From Nocardioides dongkuii (GTDB lineage Bacteria > Actinomycetota > Actinomycetes > Propionibacteriales > Nocardioidaceae), in contig NZ_CP059903.1 of the NCBI RefSeq assembly GCF_014127485.1, positions 3,038,001 to 3,102,000 of the forward strand: 64,000 nt of DNA. Direction: 5' to 3'. Shown piece after piece: positions 54,411-62,422 of this stretch. Position 1 is the stretch's first letter; every line of letters starts with the position of its first letter. The position numbers and the translations under genes are program-made. A model generated the notes under the pieces. The model was not told the DNA's origin. It was given only the letters and a program-made list of their open reading frames with translations, and did not search any database.

Positions 54411-54886
54411 CAGGTCTCGCTCCTCGGAGTCGACAGGGGACGGAAGATGAGGTCGTCCAGGGCCAGGCGGGTGCGCGGCCACCGGACCAGGAAGAGGGAC
54501 GCCGCGAGCAGCGCGACGTCGCGGGCGATCTCGCCGGGGTACTTCGCGGTGGCGTCCGGGTCGTACCCGCCGCCGCCGAAGCACCCGCAGTCGATCTCGA
54601 GCCCACGCGCCCAGGCGCTGGCGATGCCGATGATGAACGCCACGAACAGCAGCGCCGAGATCGCCGCCGCGCCGCGGGTCAGCAGGCCGGCCACGAGCGC
54701 GAGCCCGACGACCACCTCGAGGACCGGCAGCAGGTAGCCGATCGGCTCGACGAGCGCCTCGGGCAGCAGGTCGTAGGCCCGCACGGCCTGCACGCTCTCG
54801 TAGGGCTCGCCGAGCTTGAGGCCCCCGGCCACGATCCACACGCCACCCGTCACCAGTCGCGCGACCAGACCGAGCCACTCCCTCAC
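54410..54886 (-). CDS. MauE/DoxX family redox-associated membrane protein
   Basis: A 158-aa membrane protein with four helices (about residues 4-22, 46-66, 72-95 and 115-135). The motif DCGCFGG in the loop after helix 3 is the paired-cysteine site typical of MauE-like proteins. Such proteins are thought to pass electrons to periplasmic disulfide proteins. GTG at 54886 lies 7 bases from a TAGGAT hexamer; the longer open frame upstream includes repeat sequence and is not used. Coupled to the DsbA-like gene. Confidence 0.88.
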   Translation of the reverse strand: MREWLGLVARLVTGGVWIVAGGLKLGEPYESVQAVRAYDLLPEALVEPIGYLLPVLEVVVGLALVAGLLTRGAAAISALLFVAFIIGIASAWARGLEIDCGCFGGGGYDPDATAKYPGEIARDVALLAASLFLVRWPRTRLALDDLIFRPLSTPRSET

Positions 54887-54893
54887 GCGGATG

Positions 54894-54899
54894 ATCCTA
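54894..54899 (-). promoter_or_regulatory. candidate -10 for the MauE-DsbA operon
   Basis: TAGGAT on the minus strand ends 7 bases before the GTG of the MauE-like gene. Divergent from orn, with a partial repeat copy between (about 54942-54966). Confidence 0.5.
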
Positions 54900-54941
54900 G
54901 GGACCCCGGCTGAGTGCTCGCTGAGAGACGGCCGAGACCCT

Positions 54942-54966
54942 CCGGTGGTCGAGCAGCGACGGCGCC
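54942..54966. repeat. partial copy of interspersed repeat
   Basis: CCGGTGGTCGAGCAGCGACGGCGCC matches one end of the 21-kb repeat family and then breaks off. It lies between the MauE-like and orn promoters. Confidence 0.55.
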
Positions 54967-54995
54967 GCGTTGGGGCACCCCGCGGCGCGACCACC

Positions 54996-55001
54996 TAGGG
55001 T
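54996..55001 (+). promoter_or_regulatory. candidate -10 hexamer, leaderless orn
   Basis: TAGGGT ends 7 bases before the GTG at 55009; the gap TCTCCTC is not an SD. Confidence 0.5.
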
Positions 55002-55008
55002 TCTCCTC

Positions 55009-55653
55009 GTGAACGAGCGACTGGTGTGGATCGACTGCGAGATGACCGGACTCGACCTCGGGGTGGACGCCCTCATCGAGGTCGCGGCCCTGGTCACCGA
55101 CTTCGACCTCAACGTGCTCGGCGAGGGCGTCGACATCATCGTCAAGCCGCCGGCCGAGGCCCTGGACCAGATGGGCGACTTCGTCCGGACCATGCACGAG
55201 AAGTCCGGGCTGCTCGAGGAGCTGGCCGGGGGCGTGAGCATGGAGGAGGCCGAGGAGCGCACCCTCGCCTACATCCGGGAGCACTGCCCCGACGGGAGCC
55301 GCCCGCCGCTGGCCGGGAACACGGTCGCCACTGACCGCTCCTTCCTCGCCCGGGACATGCCGACCCTGGAGCAGTTCCTCCACTACCGGATCGTCGACGT
55401 GTCCTCGATCAAGGAGCTCTCCCGCCGGTGGTTCCCGCGGGCGTACTTCCAGGCGCCCCCCAAGCGCGGCAACCACCGTGCGCTGGCCGACATCCAGGAG
55501 AGCATCGAGGAGCTGCGCTACTACCGCGACGCCGTCTTCGTCCCCTCCCCCGGCCCCGACAGCGACACCGCCCGGGCGCTCGCGGAGAAGCACGGCGGGT
55601 CGCTGACCGGGCTGTCGGCGCCCGATTCCGCCAGTACGGACGACGTCCTCTAG
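55009..55653 (+). CDS. orn: oligoribonuclease
   Basis: A 214-aa DEDDh 3'-5' exonuclease that clears 2- to 5-nt RNAs and pGpG, the last step of RNA decay. Exo I is WIDCEMTGL with Asp9 and Glu11. Asp in ATDRSFLARDMP and HRALADIQESIEELRYYR (His/Asp of Exo III) complete the site. The 30-residue C-terminal tail is longer than in E. coli and Pro/Ser rich. GTG at 55009. The tRNA-His gene follows immediately, as in other actinobacteria. Confidence 0.96.
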   Translation: MNERLVWIDCEMTGLDLGVDALIEVAALVTDFDLNVLGEGVDIIVKPPAEALDQMGDFVRTMHEKSGLLEELAGGVSMEEAEERTLAYIREHCPDGSRPPLAGNTVATDRSFLARDMPTLEQFLHYRIVDVSSIKELSRRWFPRAYFQAPPKRGNHRALADIQESIEELRYYRDAVFVPSPGPDSDTARALAEKHGGSLTGLSAPDSASTDDVL

Positions 55654-55685
55654 ACTCTTCCCCGGTCCGGCCCCCGGACCGACCT

Positions 55686-55762
55686 GGTGGGTATAGCTCA
55701 GCTGGTAGAGCGCTGCGTTGTGGTCGCAGATGTCGCGGGTTCAAGTCCCGTTACTCACCCCA
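55686..55762 (+). tRNA. tRNA-His (anticodon GTG)
   Basis: Cloverleaf with acceptor GTGGGTA/TACTCAC, anticodon stem CTGCG/CGCAG and loop TTGTGGT, anticodon GTG. The extra G at 55686 pairs with the discriminator C at 55759, as required in tRNA-His, and CCA is encoded at 55760-55762. Confidence 0.97.
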
Positions 55763-55766
55763 TCGA

Positions 55767-55804
55767 TCGAGCCCCTGACTGCGGAGACGCGGTCAGGGGC
55801 TCGA
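55767..55804 (+). terminator. hairpin terminator after tRNA-His
   Basis: TCGAGCCCCTGAC (55767-55779) and GTCAGGGGCTCGA (55792-55804) form a perfect 13-bp stem with a 12-base loop, beginning 4 bases after the CCA. Confidence 0.85.
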
Positions 55805-55846
55805 CCCGTCAGGGGCCTCGCGCCCACCCGAACGGAGCAGCACCTC

Positions 55847-57349
55847 GTGTCCACCGCCCTGCCCGACACGGCGATCGAGCCGACCGTGCGCGCCGCCCTC
55901 CGCTCCCCGCGGCTGCTGCGCACCGAGGTCCTCGGCGGTCTCGTCGTCGCCCTGGCGCTGATCCCCGAGGCGATCTCGTTCTCGATCATCGCGGGGGTCG
56001 ACCCGCGGGTCGGGCTGTTCGCGTCGTTCACGATGGCGGTCTCGATCGCGTTCCTCGGCGGCCGCCCGGCGATGATCTCGGCCGCGACGGGCGCCGTCGC
56101 CCTCGTCATCGCGCCGGTGATGCGCGACCACGGCTTCGCCCACCTGATCGCGACCGTGCTGCTCGGCGGGGTGATCCAGGTCGCGCTGGCGCTCGCGGGC
56201 GTCGCGAAGCTGATGCGGTTCATCCCGCGCTCGGTGATGGTCGGGTTCGTCAACGCGCTGGCGATCCTCGTCCTCGAGGCGCAGCTCGACCACCTGGTCG
56301 ACGTGCCGTGGCCGGTCTACCCGATGGTCGCCGTCGGGATCGCGGTGATCGTGGCCCTCCCCCGCGTCACCACGATCGTCCCGGCCCCGCTGGTCGCGAT
56401 CGTCGCCCTCACCGCGTTCACGCTGGTCGGCGCGGTCGGCGTCCCCGACGTCGGCGACGAGGGCGAGCTGCCCGACAGCCTCCCGTCGCTGTTCCTCCCC
56501 GACGTCCCGTTCAGCCTCGACACGCTGGAGATCATCGCGCCCTACGCGCTCGCGATGGCGTTGGTCGGCCTGCTCGAGTCGCTGCTGACCGCGAAGCTCG
56601 TCGACGACATCACCGACACCCGCTCCGACAAGACCCGCGAGGCGTGGGGCCAGGGCGGCGCCAACCTGATCACCGGGTTCTTCGGCGGCATGGGCGGCTG
56701 CGCGATGATCGGCCAGACGATGATCAACGTGAAGGTCTCGGGGGCCCGCACCCGGCTCTCCACGTTCCTGGCCGGCGTCTTCCTGCTCGTCCTCGTCGTG
56801 GGGTTCGGCGACGTCGTCGCGCTGATCCCGATGGCCGCCCTCGTCGCCGTCATGGTGATGGTCTCGGTCGCCACCTTCGACTGGCACTCGGTCCGGCCCG
56901 CCACCCTGCGCCGGATGCCGAGGTCCGAGACCGCGGTGATGGTCACGACCGTCCTGGTCACGGTGGTCAGCCGCAACCTCGCCATCGGCGTCGGCGTCGG
57001 CGTGCTGGTCGCGATGACCCTCTTCGCCCGCCGCGTCGCCCACCTCACCGGGACCGAGCGCGAGGTGGTCCAGGACGAGGACGGCGTGCCGACCGCGGTC
57101 TACCGGGTCACCGGCGAGCTCTTCTTCGCCTCCAGCAACGACCTCTACACCCAGTTCGAGTACGCCGCGGACCCGGCGCGCGTCGTCATCGACCTCTCGG
57201 CGTCGCACGTGTGGGACGCCTCCACGGTCGCCTCCCTCGACGCGATCACGACCAAGTACGCCCGCAGGGGCAAGACCGTCGAGATCGTGGGGCTGGACGC
57301 CGCCAGCGCCGAGCGGCACGACCGGCTCACCGGACGCCTCTCTGACTAA
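55847..57349 (+). CDS. SulP family anion transporter with STAS domain
   Basis: A 500-aa membrane transporter of the SulP/SLC26 family. About 11 helices are predicted; the N-terminal signature GGLVVALALIPEAISFSIIAGVDPRVGL and the GGMGGCAMIGQTMINVKVSG motif are typical. A STAS domain covers about residues 410-500 (VYRVTGELFFASSNDLYTQF, VVIDLSASHVWDASTV). Substrate could be sulfate, bicarbonate or another anion. GTG at 55847 with GGAG 9-10 bases ahead; a longer open frame starts inside tRNA-His and is not used. Its TAA stop is part of the -10 of the next gene. Confidence 0.93.
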   Translation: MSTALPDTAIEPTVRAALRSPRLLRTEVLGGLVVALALIPEAISFSIIAGVDPRVGLFASFTMAVSIAFLGGRPAMISAATGAVALVIAPVMRDHGFAHLIATVLLGGVIQVALALAGVAKLMRFIPRSVMVGFVNALAILVLEAQLDHLVDVPWPVYPMVAVGIAVIVALPRVTTIVPAPLVAIVALTAFTLVGAVGVPDVGDEGELPDSLPSLFLPDVPFSLDTLEIIAPYALAMALVGLLESLLTAKLVDDITDTRSDKTREAWGQGGANLITGFFGGMGGCAMIGQTMINVKVSGARTRLSTFLAGVFLLVLVVGFGDVVALIPMAALVAVMVMVSVATFDWHSVRPATLRRMPRSETAVMVTTVLVTVVSRNLAIGVGVGVLVAMTLFARRVAHLTGTEREVVQDEDGVPTAVYRVTGELFFASSNDLYTQFEYAADPARVVIDLSASHVWDASTVASLDAITTKYARRGKTVEIVGLDAASAERHDRLTGRLSD

Positions 57350-57352
57350 GGT
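57347..57352 (+). promoter_or_regulatory. candidate -10 for the MarR-GNAT gene; overlaps SulP stop codon
   Basis: TAAGGT ends 7 bases before the ATG at 57360. Its TAA is the SulP stop codon. Confidence 0.5.
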
Positions 57353-57359
57353 CAGGTAC

Positions 57360-58259
57360 ATGACCTCGGCGACCGCCACCCTCCGTCGGTTCAACCGCAG
57401 CTACACCCAGCGCATCGGCGCGCTGGACGAGTCCTTCCTCGGGCTCGACCTGCCGCTCGGGACGGCTCGCGTGCTCTTCGAGGTCGGCGACGGCGCCGGC
57501 GTCCAGGAGCTCCGGGCGCGGCTCGGGCTGGACTCCGGCTATCTCAGCCGGGTGCTGCGCCGGCTCGAGGAGCGCGGCCTGGTCGAGGTCGCCCCCGACC
57601 CCGACGACCGGCGGCGCCGGACCGTCACGCCCACGGCGGCCGGCCGGCGTACCCGCCGGACCCTGGACGAGCGGTCCGAGGCGCTCGCCGCCCGGCTCCT
57701 GGCCCCGCTCAGCGACCGGCAGCGCGACCGGCTCACCGAGGCGCTCGCCACCGCCGACCTGCTCGTGCGGGCCGCGACCGTCTCGCTGGGGACCGTGGAC
57801 CCCGCGTCGGCGACCGCACGCGCCGCGACCGCGCAGTACTTCGCCGAGCTCGACCGCCGCTTCCCCGGCGGCTTCGACCCCGGCGACACCGACGACGTCT
57901 CCAGCATGGCGGCACCGGCGGGCGCCTTCGTCGTGGCGGTCAGCGACGGCGCGCCGGTGGCCTGCGGCGGCGTCCAGCCGATCGGCGAAGGCGTCGGCGA
58001 GGTCAAGCGGATGTGGGTCGACGACGCCTGGCGCGGCGCCGGGCTCGGCTCCCGGCTGCTCCGGCGGCTCGAGGACGAGGCGCTCCGGCGCGGGTACGGC
58101 GTGGTCCGCCTCGACACCCACCGCACGCTCACCGAGGCGCTCGCGATGTACGCGCGGGCGGGGTACGTCGAGATCGACCGCTACAACGACAACCCGTACG
58201 CGCAGGCGTTCTTCGAGAAGCGGCTCACGGCTCCTGCTCCAGCCGGTCCCAGTCGGTGA
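57360..58259 (+). CDS. MarR-GNAT fusion protein
   Basis: A 299-aa protein with an N-terminal winged-helix MarR domain (residues 1-145) and a C-terminal GNAT acetyltransferase (about 155-290). The HTH is LRARLGLDSGYLSRVLRRLEERGLV, with the wing PDDRRRRTVT. The GNAT acetyl-CoA loop is VDDAWRGAGLGSRLL, and DTHRTLTEALAMYARAGY and NPYAQAFFEKRL are typical endings. Fusions of this kind are known, with unclear targets. Its last 35 bp overlap the convergent penicillin-acylase gene. Confidence 0.92.
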   Translation: MTSATATLRRFNRSYTQRIGALDESFLGLDLPLGTARVLFEVGDGAGVQELRARLGLDSGYLSRVLRRLEERGLVEVAPDPDDRRRRTVTPTAAGRRTRRTLDERSEALAARLLAPLSDRQRDRLTEALATADLLVRAATVSLGTVDPASATARAATAQYFAELDRRFPGGFDPGDTDDVSSMAAPAGAFVVAVSDGAPVACGGVQPIGEGVGEVKRMWVDDAWRGAGLGSRLLRRLEDEALRRGYGVVRLDTHRTLTEALAMYARAGYVEIDRYNDNPYAQAFFEKRLTAPAPAGPSR

Positions 58260-60285
58260 TCACGGGGGCCAGCCCGCCGGCGACCCACAGCGGCAGCTGG
58301 TCGTGGTGGTGGGGGTCGGCGGGGTCGGCGTGCGCGCCGGTCGGGACCACCCAGCCCGAGGCCTGGCGGTCGGCGAGGTCCCACACGTAGCGGGCGACCG
58401 AGCCGCGCACGCAGGCGTCGGTCACGCCGGGCACCGAGGCGGTGCACCGCACGCAGTCGGTGTCCCCCGAGACCGGCAGCGCCGGGACCGGCGGCGGCTC
58501 GAGGTCGGTGGCGAGGTCGAACGCGTGCACCGGCGTCACCACGTGGGTCGCGCCCCACGCCTCCGGGTGCGCCACGGCGTCGGTGAGCGCCGCGCGGGCG
58601 TGCGCCCGCAGGTCGAGGCCGTACGGCGACCCCGCGGCGTACAGGGTCTCCAGCGCCAGCCCGATCCGGGTGGTGAGGTCGAGCCAGGGCGGGAAGACCT
58701 GGTCGTGGACCGGCACCAGCAGCGGCGCGAAGACGGGGTCGGCGGCGAGCCGGCGTACCAGCCCCGAGCGCCAGGCGGCGTACGCCGCGGCGCCGGTCGA
58801 GGTGGCGTCCATGCGGTGGTCCCACGCGAGCACCTGCTCGCGCACCGCGCCGGCCGGCCCGATCGGCTTCTCCACCTCGCGCACCAGGCCGGTGAGCGCG
58901 ACGGCCTCCAGCGACAGGGTGTCGCCGTGGATCTCCGCGAAGTCCTCGGGGACCAGGTGGTCCCGCCCGTCGAGAAGGTCGTGGATCCGCCGCGCGCGGT
59001 GCGGCGAGGCGAAGACGGTGCCGATCCGGTCGCTCTCCGGGCCGCGCCGCTCGTTGGCGGTCACCACGTGCCCGTCGGGGGGCACGTCGTGCCGGGGCAG
59101 GTCGGTGAGCCACTCGCCCCACGCGGTCGCCGGGTCGGCGGCGTCCACGATCCCGCGGCGGTTGGCGTCCTGGCGCAGCGGGATCCGGCCGGCCACCCGG
59201 TAGCGCACCGCGCCCGTGGTGTCGGCGACCACGACGTTGTTGACCGGCTCGACCCACCGGTCCAGCGCGAGGTCGACGTCCGCGACGGTGCGCGCCCGGA
59301 GCAGCGGCAGCAGCGCGTCGAAGCCGAGGTCGGCGAGCACCACCGACGCGGCCCGCAGGCTCAGGCCGGCGCCCTCGTCGGGGCCGCCCTCCAGGACCGG
59401 TCCGCGGGCGGTGACGACGACCTCCACCTCCTCGTCCGCCCGGTCCGCGACCTCGACGGTCTCGACGTGGGAGGTCGCGGTCTCCCAGCCGTCCGGGCCG
59501 AGCGCCTCGACCCGGCCGCCCTCGCGGCGGAGCCGCTCGGCGTACACGTCCTGGTAGTCGGCGTACGCGTTGGTGATCGCCCAGGCGACGCCGCCGGCGT
59601 GCGCGAAGTGCTGGACACCGGGCACGCCCGGGAACGTGAAGCCCACGACGTCGAACGGGTCGTCGGGGTCCTCGCAGGCCAGCCGGACCTGCTGGTAGAC
59701 CCCGGGCGCCTCGATGACGCGGTGCGGGTCCCCGCCGATCATCGGCGACCCGGTGCGCGTGCGGGCGCCGCCGACCGCCCAGGCGTTGCTGCCGCCGGCC
59801 TGCGGGCCCTCCTGGGAGAGCAGCGCGGCGTCCTCGCCGAGGACCTCCCGGGCCCGGTGCGCCCACAGCTTGCCGGGCAGCGACCCGAACAGCAGGTGCT
59901 GGGTGAGGAAGACCGCGAGCGGGGTCCACTCCTCCCACGGCTCGGCGGCGATCCCGAGCGCGCGCAGCTCGGGGGCGTCGGAGTGCAGCCCGGCGTTCAC
60001 CCCCGCGACGTACGCCGCGACGAAGGCCCGCGTCTCGGGCTCCAGCGCCGCGTGGGCCCGGCGCGCGGTCGCCGCGACCGTGGCCCGCCGGGCGAGCCGG
60101 TCCCAGGCCAGCGCGGACGGGCCGAGCACGGCCGCCGACGTGCCGGTGGCGCGGCGGCGGAGGTGCTCGAGCTGCCAGGCCCGGTCGCGGCCGGTGACCT
60201 CGCCCTGCCCGTGGGCCAGGCTCAGCAGCGACCCCGCCCGCACGTGCGGCACCCCGTGCGCGTCGCGGTAGGTGCGGACGGTCAT
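58225..60285 (-). CDS. penicillin acylase (Ntn hydrolase) family protein
   Basis: A 686-aa N-terminal-nucleophile hydrolase precursor. The nucleophile is Ser166 in QAGGSNAWAV, where autocleavage would split an alpha part (about 165 residues) from a beta part (about 520). DRAWQLEHLRRRATG and NEFRGP-like VTANERRGPE are family motifs. No signal peptide is seen, so the protein is probably cytoplasmic, unlike classic penicillin G acylases. Relatives hydrolyse N-acyl homoserine lactones or other amides, so quorum-quenching or amide use is possible but not shown. ATG at 60285 lies 6 bases from TAGGTT. Confidence 0.9.
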   Translation of the reverse strand: MTVRTYRDAHGVPHVRAGSLLSLAHGQGEVTGRDRAWQLEHLRRRATGTSAAVLGPSALAWDRLARRATVAATARRAHAALEPETRAFVAAYVAGVNAGLHSDAPELRALGIAAEPWEEWTPLAVFLTQHLLFGSLPGKLWAHRAREVLGEDAALLSQEGPQAGGSNAWAVGGARTRTGSPMIGGDPHRVIEAPGVYQQVRLACEDPDDPFDVVGFTFPGVPGVQHFAHAGGVAWAITNAYADYQDVYAERLRREGGRVEALGPDGWETATSHVETVEVADRADEEVEVVVTARGPVLEGGPDEGAGLSLRAASVVLADLGFDALLPLLRARTVADVDLALDRWVEPVNNVVVADTTGAVRYRVAGRIPLRQDANRRGIVDAADPATAWGEWLTDLPRHDVPPDGHVVTANERRGPESDRIGTVFASPHRARRIHDLLDGRDHLVPEDFAEIHGDTLSLEAVALTGLVREVEKPIGPAGAVREQVLAWDHRMDATSTGAAAYAAWRSGLVRRLAADPVFAPLLVPVHDQVFPPWLDLTTRIGLALETLYAAGSPYGLDLRAHARAALTDAVAHPEAWGATHVVTPVHAFDLATDLEPPPVPALPVSGDTDCVRCTASVPGVTDACVRGSVARYVWDLADRQASGWVVPTGAHADPADPHHHDQLPLWVAGGLAPVITDWDRLEQEP

Positions 60286-60291
60286 GGCCGG

Positions 60292-60297
60292 AACCTA
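60292..60297 (-). promoter_or_regulatory. candidate -10, penicillin-acylase gene
   Basis: TAGGTT on the minus strand ends 6 bases before the ATG and starts 2 bases after the stop codon of the histidine kinase gene. Confidence 0.5.
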
Positions 60298-60299
60298 GC

Positions 60300-62297
60300 T
60301 CACGCGACGACCGGGAGCCGGACGCAGAAGGTGGTGCCCTCCCCCACGGCGGAGGTCACGGTGACCGTGCCGCCGTGCTTCTCCACGGCCCCCCGGGCGA
60401 TGGACAGGCCGAGCCCGCTGCCCTGGATGGCGTTGCGCTGCGCCAGCTCGGTGCGGAAGAACCGGGTGAACAGCCGCTCGTGGTCCTCCTCCGGGATGCC
60501 GATGCCGGAGTCGGCGACCGTCAGCTCCGCGGTCTCGCCGTCCACGGTCATGGCCACCTGGACCGTCCCGCCCGCGGGGGTGAACTTCACGGCGTTGCCG
60601 ACCAGGTTGACCACGACCCGCTCGACCAGGTCGGGGTCGCCGAGCACCGGCACCGGCTCCTCGGGGAGGTCGATCGAGAGCCGGAGCCGCTTGCTCTTCG
60701 CGACCGGCACGACCACGTCGTACCCGGACCGGACGACGGCGCGCAGGTCCAGGACCTTCTCGGTGGCACCGAGCGAGGAGTCCGCCATCCGCGAGAGGGT
60801 CAGCAGGTCGTCGATGAGCGCGAGCAGCCGACCGCTGTTGCCCGACACCCGGCGCACGGCGTCGCGCTGGAGCGGCGTCAGCTCGCCGTACGAGCCGTCC
60901 TCGAGCATCTCCAGGTAGCCCAGGATGCTCGTGATCGGCGTCCGCAGCTCGTGGCTGACGCTGGAGACGAAGACGTCCTTGACCGCGTCGACCTCCCGGA
61001 GCCGCTCGACCGCCTCCTCGAGCGCTCCCTGGGTACGCAGCCGCTCGGTGATGTCCTCGGAGGTGCTCACGTAGCCCACGACGTGGCCCCGCTCGTCGGA
61101 GACCCGCGCGAGCGTCATCGCGTGGCTGCGCTCCTCCCCGTCCTTGCGGAGGAACCCGAGCTCGGTGGCGACCAGCTCGCGATCCATGATCGTCTCCACC
61201 ACCGTGTCGAAGTCGGGGTCGACGCCGAGCTCCTCGGCCTTGCGGGCCACGGCCTCGTCCGAGTGCAGCCTGCGGGTGGACTCCCCGAGCACCTCGTCGC
61301 GCTGGTAGCCCAGCAGCCGCTCGGCTCCCGGGTTGAACAGCGTGATCAGCCCCCGCTCGTCGGTGCCGATGATCGCGACCCCCTGGGTCCCGTCGACGAT
61401 GTTGCGCATCCGGTCGCGCTCCGCGGCGGCCTCCCGGGCGGTCTCGAGGTGCACCCCGGACCGCACGACCAGCGGGACGACGATGCCCGCGCAGGTGCTG
61501 GCGAAGGTCGCGAGCAGGATCCCGCGGGCGTCCACCGGGAGGCCGAACGCCTCGGGGACCGCCGCGAACGGGCCGAGCCCGAGAGTCGTCATCGTGATCG
61601 CGAACCCCAGCACCGCGCCCATCTGCAGCACCGCCTCGCGCGGCGCCAGCCGGATCGCGCCCCACGCCAGGACCGGCACGGCGAGGAAGACCACCGAGGG
61701 GAAGTCGTGGGGCAGGAAGACCAGCGGGGTCACCACCGCGACCACCAGCCACTGCGCGACCCGCTCGGCCGACCCGGCCGTCGGGCCGTGGTGCGGCAGC
61801 CGCGCGAAGAGCGGGACGACCGTGAGCTGGCTCGCCAGGTGGGCGCTGGCGAGCGTCAGCGCCACCAGCCACGGGTCGCCCCAGCCCGTCAGGAGGGAGG
61901 TGAGCGCACCCGCGACGGCGGCCACCGCGCCGCCGGCACCCCCGGCGACGAAGAACCGGCTCAGCTCCTCGTCGGTCCGCAACCCGGTCGGGCCGGGCCG
62001 GCCGCCGGTGAGCAGCCACCACACGACCACGGTCTCGACGGCGATGCCGAGGCCGAACCCGAGGGCGACCTCCGTGGGCCGGACCCACGCGATCGTCAGC
62101 ACCGCCGTGACCAGCACCGTCACCACCACCGCAGCGACCTGGCGTCCGCGGGCCAGGAGGGCCGCGGTCGTCGCGAGGCCGACCGGCCAGATCCCGATCC
62201 CGTACCCGTCGTCGGGCGCGGCGAGGACCGCGGCGCACCCGAAGAGAGCGGTGGCTGCGAGCAGCAGCGCGACGCGCAGCACTGATGACCGAGTCAC
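60300..62297 (-). CDS. MASE1-like sensor histidine kinase with PAS domain
   Basis: A 665-aa kinase. The N-terminal half (about residues 5-280) has about eight transmembrane helices resembling a MASE1 integral sensor. A PAS domain with PAC (about 295-420, GTDERGLITLFNPGAERLLGY) follows. The HisKA domain holds the phosphorylated His449 in SVSHELRTP. The HATPase_c domain (about 550-665) has NAVKFTPAGG, DSGIGIPEEDHERLF and GSGLGLSIARG. GTG at 62297 follows GGGAGG. No response regulator is adjacent, so it is an orphan kinase here. The stop lies just before the -10 of the acylase gene. Confidence 0.93.
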   Translation of the reverse strand: MTRSSVLRVALLLAATALFGCAAVLAAPDDGYGIGIWPVGLATTAALLARGRQVAAVVVTVLVTAVLTIAWVRPTEVALGFGLGIAVETVVVWWLLTGGRPGPTGLRTDEELSRFFVAGGAGGAVAAVAGALTSLLTGWGDPWLVALTLASAHLASQLTVVPLFARLPHHGPTAGSAERVAQWLVVAVVTPLVFLPHDFPSVVFLAVPVLAWGAIRLAPREAVLQMGAVLGFAITMTTLGLGPFAAVPEAFGLPVDARGILLATFASTCAGIVVPLVVRSGVHLETAREAAAERDRMRNIVDGTQGVAIIGTDERGLITLFNPGAERLLGYQRDEVLGESTRRLHSDEAVARKAEELGVDPDFDTVVETIMDRELVATELGFLRKDGEERSHAMTLARVSDERGHVVGYVSTSEDITERLRTQGALEEAVERLREVDAVKDVFVSSVSHELRTPITSILGYLEMLEDGSYGELTPLQRDAVRRVSGNSGRLLALIDDLLTLSRMADSSLGATEKVLDLRAVVRSGYDVVVPVAKSKRLRLSIDLPEEPVPVLGDPDLVERVVVNLVGNAVKFTPAGGTVQVAMTVDGETAELTVADSGIGIPEEDHERLFTRFFRTELAQRNAIQGSGLGLSIARGAVEKHGGTVTVTSAVGEGTTFCVRLPVVA

Positions 62298-62410
62298 GTC
62301 CTACCCTCCCGCGGCCGCCTGTCGCCGATGATCCAAACACAGCGCGGGGGCGCGCGCCCCGTCGTTCCGCGCCACGCCCGGGGACACGTCACTGGTCTGG
62401 TCATCTCCTC

Positions 62411-62416
62411 TAGGTT
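62411..62416 (+). promoter_or_regulatory. candidate -10, oxidoreductase gene at right edge
   Basis: TAGGTT ends 6 bases before the GTG at 62423. Confidence 0.5.
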
Positions 62417-62422
62417 GGGTCG

